Shown here piece after piece: positions 1 through 7,954 of a stretch of 64,000 nt of DNA (its first letter is position 1; every line of letters starts with the position of its first letter). The notes beneath the pieces were generated by a model that ran no database searches, was not told where the DNA came from, and saw only the letters and a list, made by a program, of their open reading frames with translations. The position numbers and the translations under genes were made by a program. Source of the stretch: JAFDWI01 sp964449375 (GTDB lineage Bacteria; Actinomycetota; Acidimicrobiia; Acidimicrobiales; Iamiaceae); assembly GCA_964449375.1 (NCBI GenBank), contig CAYVAS010000006.1, forward strand, positions 1-64,000, given 5' to 3'.

Positions 1-441
1 CTCGTTGCTGATGCGCAGCACCTCGAGTCCGGCGATCTGACCGGCCCCCTTGGTGGCGGTGCGCTGCGCATCGTCGAAGTAGGCCGGGACGGTGATGACG
101 GCCTGGTTGACCGTGTCGCCCAGGTAGGCCTCCGCGTCGGCCTTGAGCTTCATCAGCGTGCGTGCGGAGATCTCCTGGGAGGTGTAGGCCTTGCCGTCGA
201 TGTCGATCGACCAGTCGGTGCCCATGTGCCGCTTGACCGACCGGATCGTCCGGTCGGGGTTGGTGATCGCCTGACGTTTGGCGACCTCGCCGACCAGGAC
301 CTCACCGGTCTTGGAGAACGCAACCACCGACGGGGTGGTGCGGGAGCCTTCGGCGTTCGGAACGACGACGGGCTCGCCGGCCTCCAGAACACTGACGACG
401 GAGTTGGTGGTGCCGAGGTCGATACCGACTGCTTTGGCCAT
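1..441 (-). CDS. dnaK: Hsp70 chaperone DnaK, N-terminal part (3' end off the window)
   Basis: Cytosolic ATP-dependent chaperone that, with DnaJ and GrpE, binds exposed hydrophobic stretches of unfolded proteins. The visible 147 codons cover the start of the actin-like ATPase domain: MAKAVGIDLGTTNS carries the phosphate-1 loop GIDLGTTNS at residues 6-14, followed by the conserved VVVPNAEGSRTTPSVVAF and VITVPAYFDDAQR segments. The ATG at 441 is preceded by AAAGGA about 8 nt upstream. The rest of the gene, and any grpE/dnaJ/hspR operon, lies beyond the left edge. Nothing unusual is visible in the sequence present. Confidence 0.97.
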   Translation of the reverse strand, partial: MAKAVGIDLGTTNSVVSVLEAGEPVVVPNAEGSRTTPSVVAFSKTGEVLVGEVAKRQAITNPDRTIRSVKRHMGTDWSIDIDGKAYTSQEISARTLMKLKADAEAYLGDTVNQAVITVPAYFDDAQRTATKGAGQIAGLEVLRISNE

Positions 442-481
442 GATCGAGCGTCCTTTCTCGATGAGACGAAGATTGACTGAC

Positions 482-515
482 CTCAACTCTAGAACCTTGA
501 GTGTCCTGTTGACAA
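482..515 (-). promoter_or_regulatory. Candidate dnaK promoter with overlapping inverted repeat
   Basis: Reading toward dnaK, a -35-like TTGTCA (515-510) and a -10-like TAGAGT (491-486) are 18 nt apart, giving a leader of about 38 nt. An inverted repeat CTCAA-N10-TTGAG (482-501) overlaps the -10 box. The half-sites resemble the HspR/HAIR half-sites (CTTGAGT / ACTCAAG) but stand in the opposite order to the classical HAIR element, so repressor identity is uncertain. Confidence 0.4.
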
Positions 516-667
516 CTCTGAAGACGGGCCTTTTCCGGCCTCGGCGGCCATGTTCGGAAGCGAATTCGCCCTGCACGACGAGAACCGGTTCGCTACGTTG
601 GATCCTGCCCCAACCCCCACCGCAGCAAAGAGGACGCGCCACCTCGACACCCGCATCGGAGGATCCC

Positions 668-2011
668 ATGTCCCGTCCCAGCATTCGGTCGGTCCGGTCG
701 GCCGCCGAGATTCTCGAGCCCCTCGTCACGGCGATCTTCCGCGGCCCGAGCCCGGTCCGGATCCAGATGTGGGACGACTCCGGCCTGGGACCCGACACGG
801 GCACCAGCATCCGACTGCACTCCCCCCAGGCGCTGCGGCACCTGATGTGGGCGCCGGGAGAGCTGGGCCTGGCTCGGGCCTACGTCGCCGGGGACATGCA
901 GCTCGACGGCGACGTGTTCGACCTGTTCGATCTGCGCTCGCACCTGGTCGACGGTGACGGCCACGCGCACAACATCGGCGTCAGCCCCCGGATGATCCCC
1001 GCGTTCTGGCGGGCGGCACGTGAGCTGGGCGTGCTCGGCCCGCCCCCCAGCCCTCCGCAGATCGAGGCACGTCTGCACGGCCTGCGCCATCTGCGCCGCC
1101 GCGACGCCCAGGCGATCTCGCACCACTACGACGTGGGCAACGACTTCTACCGGCTCATCCTGGGCGAGTCGCTCACCTACTCGTGCGCCTACTGGACCCA
1201 CGACGACGCCACCCTCGACGACGCCCAGGCCGCCAAGTACGAACTGATCTGCCGCAAGCTCGACCTGCAACCGGGCATGCGGCTGTTGGACGTGGGCTGC
1301 GGCTGGGGCGGCATGGTCCTGCACGCCGCGACCCACCACGGCGTGCGGGCGGTGGGCGTGACCCTGTCGAGCGAACAGGCCGAGCTGGCCCGCCGGCGGG
1401 TCGCCGACGCCGGACTCGCCGACCGGATCGAGATCCGCATCCAGGACTACCGCGACATCCACGACGGTCCCTTCGACGCGATCTCCTCGATCGGCATGTT
1501 CGAACACGTGGGGCTGCCCCGGGTCGAGGAGTACTTCACGGACCTGTACCGGCTGCTCAGGCCCGAAGGCCGCCTGCTGAACCACGCCATCTCCCGACCC
1601 GACCCCACCAAGGCCGCGATCGCCCCCCGGTCGTTCATGGCGCGTTACGTGTTCCCCGACGCCGCGCTCGTCGAGGTGGGCACCGCGATCTCCGCGATGC
1701 AGAAGCACGGCCTGGAGGTGCGCGACGTCGAGTCGCTCCGGGAGCACTACGCGAAGACCCTGCGCGCCTGGGTGCGGAACCTCGAGGACAACTGGGAACT
1801 GGCCCAGATGCTGGTCGGTCCCGCCCGGGCCCGGGTGTGGCGCCTGTACATGGCCGGCTCCGCGGTGTCCTTCGAGGCCGCACGGATCGCCGTGCACCAG
1901 GTCCTGGCGGTCCGCACCAGCGAGAACGGCTCGGCGGGCATGCCGCCGACCCGCCAGTGGCTCGCCGCCGACGCCCCGACGGACCGGTCACACCAGGACC
2001 AGCGCTCCTGA
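668..2011 (+). CDS. Cyclopropane-fatty-acyl-phospholipid synthase family methyltransferase
   Basis: Predicted to transfer a methylene or methyl group from S-adenosylmethionine to the double bond of a membrane phospholipid acyl chain, at the cytosolic membrane face. The 447-aa protein has the family length. HHYDVGNDFYRLILG (from about residue 152) is the CFA-synthase signature, and LLDVGCGWGGM (about 206) is the SAM-binding loop. The downstream FDAISSIGMFEHVG matches the substrate-side motif. The ATG at 668 was chosen because GGAGGA ends 4 nt before it and homology starts there. The reading frame is open much further upstream, but that stretch is low in coding character. The product could be a cyclopropane, a mycolic-acid-like ring or a methyl-branched (tuberculostearic-type) chain; sequence alone does not decide. 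Confidence 0.9.
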   Translation: MSRPSIRSVRSAAEILEPLVTAIFRGPSPVRIQMWDDSGLGPDTGTSIRLHSPQALRHLMWAPGELGLARAYVAGDMQLDGDVFDLFDLRSHLVDGDGHAHNIGVSPRMIPAFWRAARELGVLGPPPSPPQIEARLHGLRHLRRRDAQAISHHYDVGNDFYRLILGESLTYSCAYWTHDDATLDDAQAAKYELICRKLDLQPGMRLLDVGCGWGGMVLHAATHHGVRAVGVTLSSEQAELARRRVADAGLADRIEIRIQDYRDIHDGPFDAISSIGMFEHVGLPRVEEYFTDLYRLLRPEGRLLNHAISRPDPTKAAIAPRSFMARYVFPDAALVEVGTAISAMQKHGLEVRDVESLREHYAKTLRAWVRNLEDNWELAQMLVGPARARVWRLYMAGSAVSFEAARIAVHQVLAVRTSENGSAGMPPTRQWLAADAPTDRSHQDQRS

Positions 2012-2085
2012 GGTCACCGAAGTTCCGCACCCGCCGGTAGTCTTGGTCGCCCCTCCCCTCCGAGCCCCGCTGGACCGCACACCAG

Positions 2086-4212
2086 GTGACCACCGACCAG
2101 GCCCGTCCCGGCGTCGACCACTCCACTGAACCGTCCCCGGCCGACACCGCCGACCCCGGCGGCGACACCGCCGCGCCTCGCTGGGCACGCCGAGGATTCT
2201 GGGTCGCCCAGATCCTGGTGCTGGTCCCGGTCTGGGTCGCCGCGATCCGCAACGGCCGCAAGGGCTGGTATCCGACCCTCGACGCGGCCACGACCACGCT
2301 GCGCGCCCGGGACGTGCTCGACGGGTACTTCCCGCTGGTGGGCATGTGGTCGTCGGTGTCGACCAAGCTCGGCGAGGCCACCTACTTTCCCGGCGCCACC
2401 GAGCTGTACCTGCTGACCGTCCCGATCCACCTGTTCGGAGACGCCTGGGGACCCCTGATCGGCATGGCGACCATCAACTCGGCGTGGCTGTTGGTGTGCG
2501 GCTGGCTGCTGCGCCGGCGCCTCGGGAGCGCGGGCGCCATCTGGGCGTTGTTCGCCGTGGCGGTGCTGGTGTGGACGATGGGTTCGGAGGCGCTCATCGA
2601 CGTCGCGCCGATGCAGATGATCACGCTGCCCTTCGTGGTGTTCCTGTTCGCAGCCTGGAGCGTCGCCGACCGGGACCTGACGGTGATCCCGGTGCTGGCC
2701 TTCGTGGCGAGTTTTCTGCTGCTCAACCACCTGGTGCTCACCCTGCTGGTGCCGGTCATCGGCCTGGCCGCCGCGGTGTGTCTGTTCGTGGTCCTGCGCG
2801 GCGAACGGCGCGCCGACCCGGAAGCCTGGCCCGACACCCGCCGGACGCTGTTGCGCAACCTGGGCATCGGGGTGGGACTCACCGTGGTGCTGTGGCTGCC
2901 GTCGTTGATCCAGCAGTTCACGAACTCACCCGGGAACCTGACCAACCTCTACAACGCCTCCCAGGTGGACCTGTCGCGCACCGTGGATCTGTCCCACGCC
3001 CTCGACGTGATCATGTCGATGCTCGCCCAGCCGCCGTTCTGGTTCCGCAACACCTTCAACACGCCGTTGGAGACCACCCCGCTGACCATCGCCCAGGCGG
3101 CCCTGGGGCTGGCGATCGTCGCGGCCATGGTCACCCTGGCTGTGCTCGCAGCCCGACGCCGCGACCGTGTCGCGCTCACCGCGCTGGTGATCGCCGGGGT
3201 CGCCCTGGTCGCCGCGGTGGCCAACATCTTGAACGCGCCCACCGATTTCGGGTTCCGGCGCGGGTACTTCCGTTCGCTCTGGGGGACGATGATGTTCGTG
3301 TGGCTGGCCGTGGCGCTGGCCGCGGTGCGCGCCCTGGGCCCCGGCATCACCGCGCGGCTGCGCGCCAGTCGGGCGGTGCCCGCGGTCGGGGTGGCCGCGG
3401 TGGCCGTCATGGCGCTGGCCGCGTCGCCGCACCTGAGCCCGGGCAAGGGCACCAACGGCTCCAGCGACGAGGCCGTCGCGCTCGCCCAGCGCATGAACAA
3501 CCGCGCCATCGTGCTGCTGCGCGACCGCGGCCAGGTCCAGGTCTCCTCGGCCGGGGACTTCTCGTCGTTCGGGCTGTCCTCGACGTTGATCCTGGCTCTG
3601 GACTCCTACGGGGTGGACGTGTGCGTGCCCGAGGTGATGGTGCCCCAGTACGGCGATCACCGGGCCTGCGACCCCGAAGGTGCCGACGTGTTCGTCACCG
3701 TCACCTCGGCGGCGTTCCCGCCGTTCCCGGGTGAGACGTCGATCCTGGAGCTGACCCTGCTCACCGACGCCGAACGCGCCACCCGTTCCCGCTTGGCCGG
3801 TCAGGTCTCGGACTGGTTGCAGACCCAGACCGCGATCCGGGCCAGTCCCCGGGTACGGGCCACGCTCACCGAGGCCTACGGACCCCAGGCCGCGGACCGC
3901 TACGAGCAACAGAAGTTCGACACCGACGGTTTTCCGCTCACCACGTTGATGTTCTCGCCGGACTTCGTGGACTTCATCGTGACCCGGTCGCACTGGAACG
4001 CCGACGGCACCGCGGACGTGGCGATCGAGACCGGCGACCTCGACCCGGCGGTGCTGCTGCGTTGGGCGGAGCTGGTCCACCGCGCCTACACCGGCGAATC
4101 GGTGCGCCTGGCGACCACCGAGGGCCCACCCGGCCAGACCACTGCCCACATCGGGGATCCCACCGCAGGCGACGATCCATCCGCCGACGACGGCTCGGGA
4201 GGGGACGACTGA
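2086..4212 (+). CDS. Large polytopic membrane protein, GT-C-like, function unknown
   Basis: A 708-aa protein not recognised at family level. After a ~35-aa acidic/Pro-rich head, the first ~430 residues contain about ten hydrophobic segments, with short charged loops such as RNGRKGWYP just after the first one. The last ~260 residues are hydrophilic and probably extracytoplasmic, and the tail is rich in Asp/Gly/Thr. The arrangement (many N-terminal membrane spans and a C-terminal soluble domain) resembles GT-C glycosyltransferases of actinobacterial envelopes, but no DxD/DE motif was identified with confidence in the first loop. The start is a GTG at 2086. A TAGTCT hexamer about 45 nt upstream (2038-2043) is a possible -10 box. 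Confidence 0.75.
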   Translation: MTTDQARPGVDHSTEPSPADTADPGGDTAAPRWARRGFWVAQILVLVPVWVAAIRNGRKGWYPTLDAATTTLRARDVLDGYFPLVGMWSSVSTKLGEATYFPGATELYLLTVPIHLFGDAWGPLIGMATINSAWLLVCGWLLRRRLGSAGAIWALFAVAVLVWTMGSEALIDVAPMQMITLPFVVFLFAAWSVADRDLTVIPVLAFVASFLLLNHLVLTLLVPVIGLAAAVCLFVVLRGERRADPEAWPDTRRTLLRNLGIGVGLTVVLWLPSLIQQFTNSPGNLTNLYNASQVDLSRTVDLSHALDVIMSMLAQPPFWFRNTFNTPLETTPLTIAQAALGLAIVAAMVTLAVLAARRRDRVALTALVIAGVALVAAVANILNAPTDFGFRRGYFRSLWGTMMFVWLAVALAAVRALGPGITARLRASRAVPAVGVAAVAVMALAASPHLSPGKGTNGSSDEAVALAQRMNNRAIVLLRDRGQVQVSSAGDFSSFGLSSTLILALDSYGVDVCVPEVMVPQYGDHRACDPEGADVFVTVTSAAFPPFPGETSILELTLLTDAERATRSRLAGQVSDWLQTQTAIRASPRVRATLTEAYGPQAADRYEQQKFDTDGFPLTTLMFSPDFVDFIVTRSHWNADGTADVAIETGDLDPAVLLRWAELVHRAYTGESVRLATTEGPPGQTTAHIGDPTAGDDPSADDGSGGDD

Positions 4213-4261
4213 CCGGCGTCGGCCCGATGCGGAGCGGGTGGCCCGGTAGCATCCATCGACC

Positions 4262-5026
4262 ATGACCTCGACGCTCGTCCTGCTCCGCCACGGCCAGAGC
4301 CTGTGGAATGCCGAGAACCGCTTCACGGGTTGGTACGACACCGACCTGTCCGACCTTGGCCGTGCCGAGGCGGCCGGTGCCGGCCGGGCGCTGGCCGATG
4401 CCGGGGTGGAACCGGGTGTGCTGCACACCTCGCTGCTGACCCGGGCCATCCACACCGCGGAGCTCGCGCTGGCCGCGGCGGGTCGCTCCTGGATTCCGGT
4501 GCGACGCCACTGGCGTCTCAACGAACGCCATTACGGCGACCTGACCGGAGCCAACAAGGCCGAGACCGCCGAGCGGTTCGGAGCCGACCAGGTCAAGGTG
4601 TGGCGGCGCAGCTATGACGTGCCGCCGCCCCCGGTGAGCGCCGAGAACGCCTGGAACCCCAACGACGACCCGCGCTACGCCCACCTCGACCCCGACGTGG
4701 TGCCCGCCTCGGAGTGTCTCGCCGACGTCGTGGACCGCATGCTGCCCTGGTTCCACGACGCGATCGTGCCCGACCTGGATGCCTTCGGCACCGTGCTCGT
4801 CGTGGCGCACGGCAACTCGATCCGCGCGCTCGTCAAGTACCTCGACGCCGTCTCCGACGACGCCATCACCGGAGTGGAGATCCCCACGGGGGTGCCTCTG
4901 GTCTACGAACTGGGGCCGGACCGTCGGCCCAGAACCGCCGAGGCCGTGCTCGACCGGGCCCTGGGCGACCCCGACGAGATCACCGCGGCGGCCGCCGCGG
5001 TGGCCGCGCAGGCCGACACCGGCTGA
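4262..5026 (+). CDS. gpmA: 2,3-bisphosphoglycerate-dependent phosphoglycerate mutase
   Basis: Interconverts 3- and 2-phosphoglycerate in glycolysis and gluconeogenesis through a phosphohistidine. The 254-aa length is typical of dPGM. The catalytic loop LLRHGQSLWNAENRFTGW (His10) is intact, as are LNERHYGDLTGANKAE and the second-histidine loop VVAHGNSIRALVKYLD (about 183). The ATG at 4262 has no Shine-Dalgarno. A TAGCAT box (4247-4252) ends 9 nt before it, so the message may be almost leaderless. The gene is monocistronic by spacing (49 nt after the upstream gene, 126 nt before the next). Confidence 0.96.
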   Translation: MTSTLVLLRHGQSLWNAENRFTGWYDTDLSDLGRAEAAGAGRALADAGVEPGVLHTSLLTRAIHTAELALAAAGRSWIPVRRHWRLNERHYGDLTGANKAETAERFGADQVKVWRRSYDVPPPPVSAENAWNPNDDPRYAHLDPDVVPASECLADVVDRMLPWFHDAIVPDLDAFGTVLVVAHGNSIRALVKYLDAVSDDAITGVEIPTGVPLVYELGPDRRPRTAEAVLDRALGDPDEITAAAAAVAAQADTG

Positions 5027-5138
5027 ACCGGCGCTCCCAGGGTGCGCCCGCCGAGCCGCCGAGGCGCGATGGCCCGACCCGCCGGGAGCACCGAACGAGA
5101 GGGGTGACATTCCCCCACACGGGTCCGCGGGCCTTGGG

Positions 5139-5144
5139 TATGCT
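5139..5144 (+). promoter_or_regulatory. -10 box TATGCT, leaderless-type, of the cNMP-binding gene
   Basis: TATGCT ends 8 nt before the ATG at 5153, where transcription would start within a base or two of the start codon. No Shine-Dalgarno lies between them. Confidence 0.5.
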
Positions 5145-5152
5145 CCCGAACC

Positions 5153-5575
5153 ATGGCTGCGAACAAATACATCGAAAAGCTCGGCGCACTTCCGCTTTTC
5201 TCGTCATGTTCCAAACGGGAACTGACGCGTATCGCCCGCGCGGGGGACGAGGTCCAGGTCGAGAAGGGAGCGCAGCTCGTCGACCAGGGCGAGATGGGCC
5301 GCGAAGCCTTCGTGATCCTCGAGGGCGAGGCCGCGGTCAAGCGCAACGGTCGCAAGATCGCCACCCTCGGCCCCGGCGACCCGGTCGGCGAACTGTCGCT
5401 GCTCGCCCGCAGCCCCCGCAACGCGTCGGTGTACGCCGAGACCGACATGTCGGTGTTCGTGCTGTCCGCCCAGCGTTTCAACGCAGTGCTGGACGAAGCC
5501 CCCGGGCTGTCACGCAAGCTCCTGGCCTTTCTCGCCGACCGCGTCCGCGACCTCGACGCCAAGCAGTTCGGCTGA
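5153..5575 (+). CDS. Single-domain cyclic-nucleotide-binding (CRP-like sensor) protein
   Basis: A 140-aa protein made of just one cyclic-nucleotide-binding beta-roll. The cassette region GDPVGELSLLARSPRNASV (about residues 78-96) has the phosphate-binding PVGELSLL...R.A pattern of the CRP/PKA-R family. There is no C-terminal helix-turn-helix, so it is not a DNA-binding CRP. It may act as a ligand-sensing partner protein in the cytosol. It stands 83 nt upstream of the Fe-S oxidoreductase gene on the same strand, so co-transcription or partnership is possible but unproven. Confidence 0.85.
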   Translation: MAANKYIEKLGALPLFSSCSKRELTRIARAGDEVQVEKGAQLVDQGEMGREAFVILEGEAAVKRNGRKIATLGPGDPVGELSLLARSPRNASVYAETDMSVFVLSAQRFNAVLDEAPGLSRKLLAFLADRVRDLDAKQFG

Positions 5576-5658
5576 ACCACCCAGGCGTGGACGGACCGCC
5601 GGCGTGGATCGCGGGGTTCTGACTCGCGCGACACGCTGTTGGTAGCGTCAGGGCTGCT

Positions 5659-7935
5659 ATGGCTGATCAGACCACAACGTCCCGTCGTATCCGACCGCGT
5701 CATGTGGTCATCACCATCGGTGTGCTGTTCGCGCTGTTCACGGTGGCGTCGGGCACCCTGCCCCTGATCACCGACTGGCACGACCAGAAGCCCGTGTCCC
5801 GCCCGGTGTTCGGCGGGATCCCCGGGGCCATCGTCCTGGCCTTCTACGTGGCCATCCCCCTGACGATCCTCTACGGGGCCATCGCCTTCGCCAACCGGGT
5901 CAAGAACTGGGAACGGGGCACCCCCGACAACCGGCGCACCACCTCGCGCAACGTCCTGACCCGGCTGAAGGACTTCCGGGGCGGGGCCTACATGCAGACC
6001 CTGCTGCGCGATCCCGCGGCCGGCGTGATGCACTCGTTCATCTACTTCAGCTTCCTGATCCTGCTGGGCGTCACCACCACCCTGGAGGTCGACCACCAGC
6101 TCCCGAACGGCTGGAAGTTCCTCCACGGCGGCGTCTACCAGGGCTTCTCCTTCGTGGGCGACCTCGCCGGGGTCACCTTCACGATCGGGGTGGTGTGGGC
6201 GATCCTGCGGCGGTACGTGCAGAAGCCCTACCGGATCCGCATCAAGTCCCGGCCGGAACATGCGGTGATCCTGATCACCATGCTCGTCATCGGCATCACC
6301 GGATTCACCACCGAGATGTTCCGGATCGCCGACGCCGGCAGCCCCGCCTTCGAGAAGTGGTCCTTCGTGGGTTACCCGCTGGCGGGCCTGGTGGAGAACA
6401 TGTCGAACGTGGCCGGCTGGCACCAGGCCATGTGGCTGTTGCACGTGGGCGCGTTCATCGTGTTCCTGGTACTGATCCCCACCACGATGTTGCGCCACAT
6501 GTTCACCTCGCCGTTGAACATCTACCTGCGGGACCGGGAGCGTCCCCGCGGCGCGATGCGGCCCATGCCGAACCTGATGGAGACCGAGCTGGAGACCTTC
6601 GGTGCGGCCACCGTGGAGGACTTCACCTGGAAGCAGCTCCTCGACACCGACGCCTGCACCATGTGCGGCCGGTGCACCTCGGTGTGCCCCGCCCACGGCA
6701 CCGGCAAGGCGCTGGATCCCCGCGAGATCGTGCTCAAGACCGGGGAGGTCATGGCCGCGACCGGCACGCCGCCGGTGTCACCGCCGCTGGGCACCGTGCC
6801 CGAGATCACCGTGTCGGCGAACTCGCTGTTCGAACGGATCACCCCCGAGGAGATCTGGGCCTGCACCTCGTGCCGGGCCTGTGACGAGATCTGCCCGGTG
6901 AACATCGAGATCATGGACAAGATCCTCGACATGCGGCGCTACCTGTCGCTGATGGAGTCGAACTTCCCGACCGAGCTGGGTCAGGCCTACCGCAACATGG
7001 AGAACAACGCGAACCCCTGGGGCATGAACCAGGGCGAGCGGGCCGACTGGGCCGCCGGCCTCGACGGCGTCGAGGTGATCGACCCGGGCGACTCCTTCGA
7101 CCACGAGTACCTCTACTGGGTGGGTTGCGCCGGGTCCTTCGACGACAAGAACAAGCGCGTGTCCCAGGCGATGGCCAAGTTGTTGAACCGGGCCGGTGTG
7201 GATTTCGCGATCCTGGGCCCGGGCGAGAACTGCACGGGCGACCCGGCCCGCCGGTCGGGCAACGAGTACATCTTCCAGATGCTCGCCATGCAGAACATCG
7301 AGAACCTCGACGGCATGGGCGTGCAGAAGATCATCACGCAGTGTCCGCACTGCTTCAACACACTGCGCAACGAGTACCCCGACTTCGGCGGGCACTACGA
7401 GGTGATCCACCACTCCCAGCTTCTGGAGAACCTCGTCGCCGAGGGCCGCCTGGACCTGTCGGGTGCGGAGCTGGACGAACGGGTGGTCTTCCACGACTCC
7501 TGCTACCTGGGTCGGCACAACAACATCTACGGCGCACCGCGCAACGTCCTGGCCCAGCTCGGAGGCATCGAGGTCGTCGAGGCGCCCCGTAACGGCACCA
7601 AGGGCCGCTGCTGCGGCGCCGGTGGGGCACGCATGTGGATGGAAGAGAACGTGGGCACCAAGGTCAACGACGACCGGGCCGCCGAGCTCATCGGGACCGG
7701 CGCCGACCGGGTCGCCACGGCCTGCCCGTTCTGTTACATCATGCTGGACGACGGCGTGAAGGGAGCCGGGTCCGGCGACGACGTCGTGGTCTCGGACATC
7801 GCGATCACGGTGGTGGACGCGCTCGAGAACGGGGAACGTCGGATCGACCCGGCCGTGCTCGCCGCGGTGGGCGGCGAGGTCACCGCCGGCACTGAGGAAC
7901 CGGCGCCGGAGGCACCGGCGGAGTCGTCCGACTGA
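5659..7935 (+). CDS. Membrane-bound Fe-S oxidoreductase (EtfD / heterodisulfide-reductase-like)
   Basis: A 758-aa fusion. The N-terminal ~300 residues carry about five or six membrane helices resembling a nitrate-reductase-gamma/cytochrome-b-type unit. A ferredoxin-like domain follows, with two clusters CTMCGRCTSVCP (about 333) and CTSCRACDEICP (about 401). The C-terminal half has two CCG (HdrD-type) domains, including RCCGAGGARMW (about 650) and TACPFCY (about 689). This order matches the actinobacterial family that includes mycobacterial EtfD, which passes electrons from electron-transfer flavoprotein to the quinone pool during fatty-acid oxidation. That role is inferred from the family, and no etfAB is in the window. 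The start ATG is at 5659, with a TAGCGT box ending 10 nt upstream. Confidence 0.88.
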   Translation: MADQTTTSRRIRPRHVVITIGVLFALFTVASGTLPLITDWHDQKPVSRPVFGGIPGAIVLAFYVAIPLTILYGAIAFANRVKNWERGTPDNRRTTSRNVLTRLKDFRGGAYMQTLLRDPAAGVMHSFIYFSFLILLGVTTTLEVDHQLPNGWKFLHGGVYQGFSFVGDLAGVTFTIGVVWAILRRYVQKPYRIRIKSRPEHAVILITMLVIGITGFTTEMFRIADAGSPAFEKWSFVGYPLAGLVENMSNVAGWHQAMWLLHVGAFIVFLVLIPTTMLRHMFTSPLNIYLRDRERPRGAMRPMPNLMETELETFGAATVEDFTWKQLLDTDACTMCGRCTSVCPAHGTGKALDPREIVLKTGEVMAATGTPPVSPPLGTVPEITVSANSLFERITPEEIWACTSCRACDEICPVNIEIMDKILDMRRYLSLMESNFPTELGQAYRNMENNANPWGMNQGERADWAAGLDGVEVIDPGDSFDHEYLYWVGCAGSFDDKNKRVSQAMAKLLNRAGVDFAILGPGENCTGDPARRSGNEYIFQMLAMQNIENLDGMGVQKIITQCPHCFNTLRNEYPDFGGHYEVIHHSQLLENLVAEGRLDLSGAELDERVVFHDSCYLGRHNNIYGAPRNVLAQLGGIEVVEAPRNGTKGRCCGAGGARMWMEENVGTKVNDDRAAELIGTGADRVATACPFCYIMLDDGVKGAGSGDDVVVSDIAITVVDALENGERRIDPAVLAAVGGEVTAGTEEPAPEAPAESSD

Positions 7936-7954
7936 GCGACCTCGGGAGGCTCCG

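Noticed and set aside
278..667. 130-codon N-terminal extension of the cyclopropane-synthase-like gene
   Set aside because: It runs antisense to the dnaK coding region and promoter, has no homology, and a strong ribosome site exists at the downstream ATG 668.
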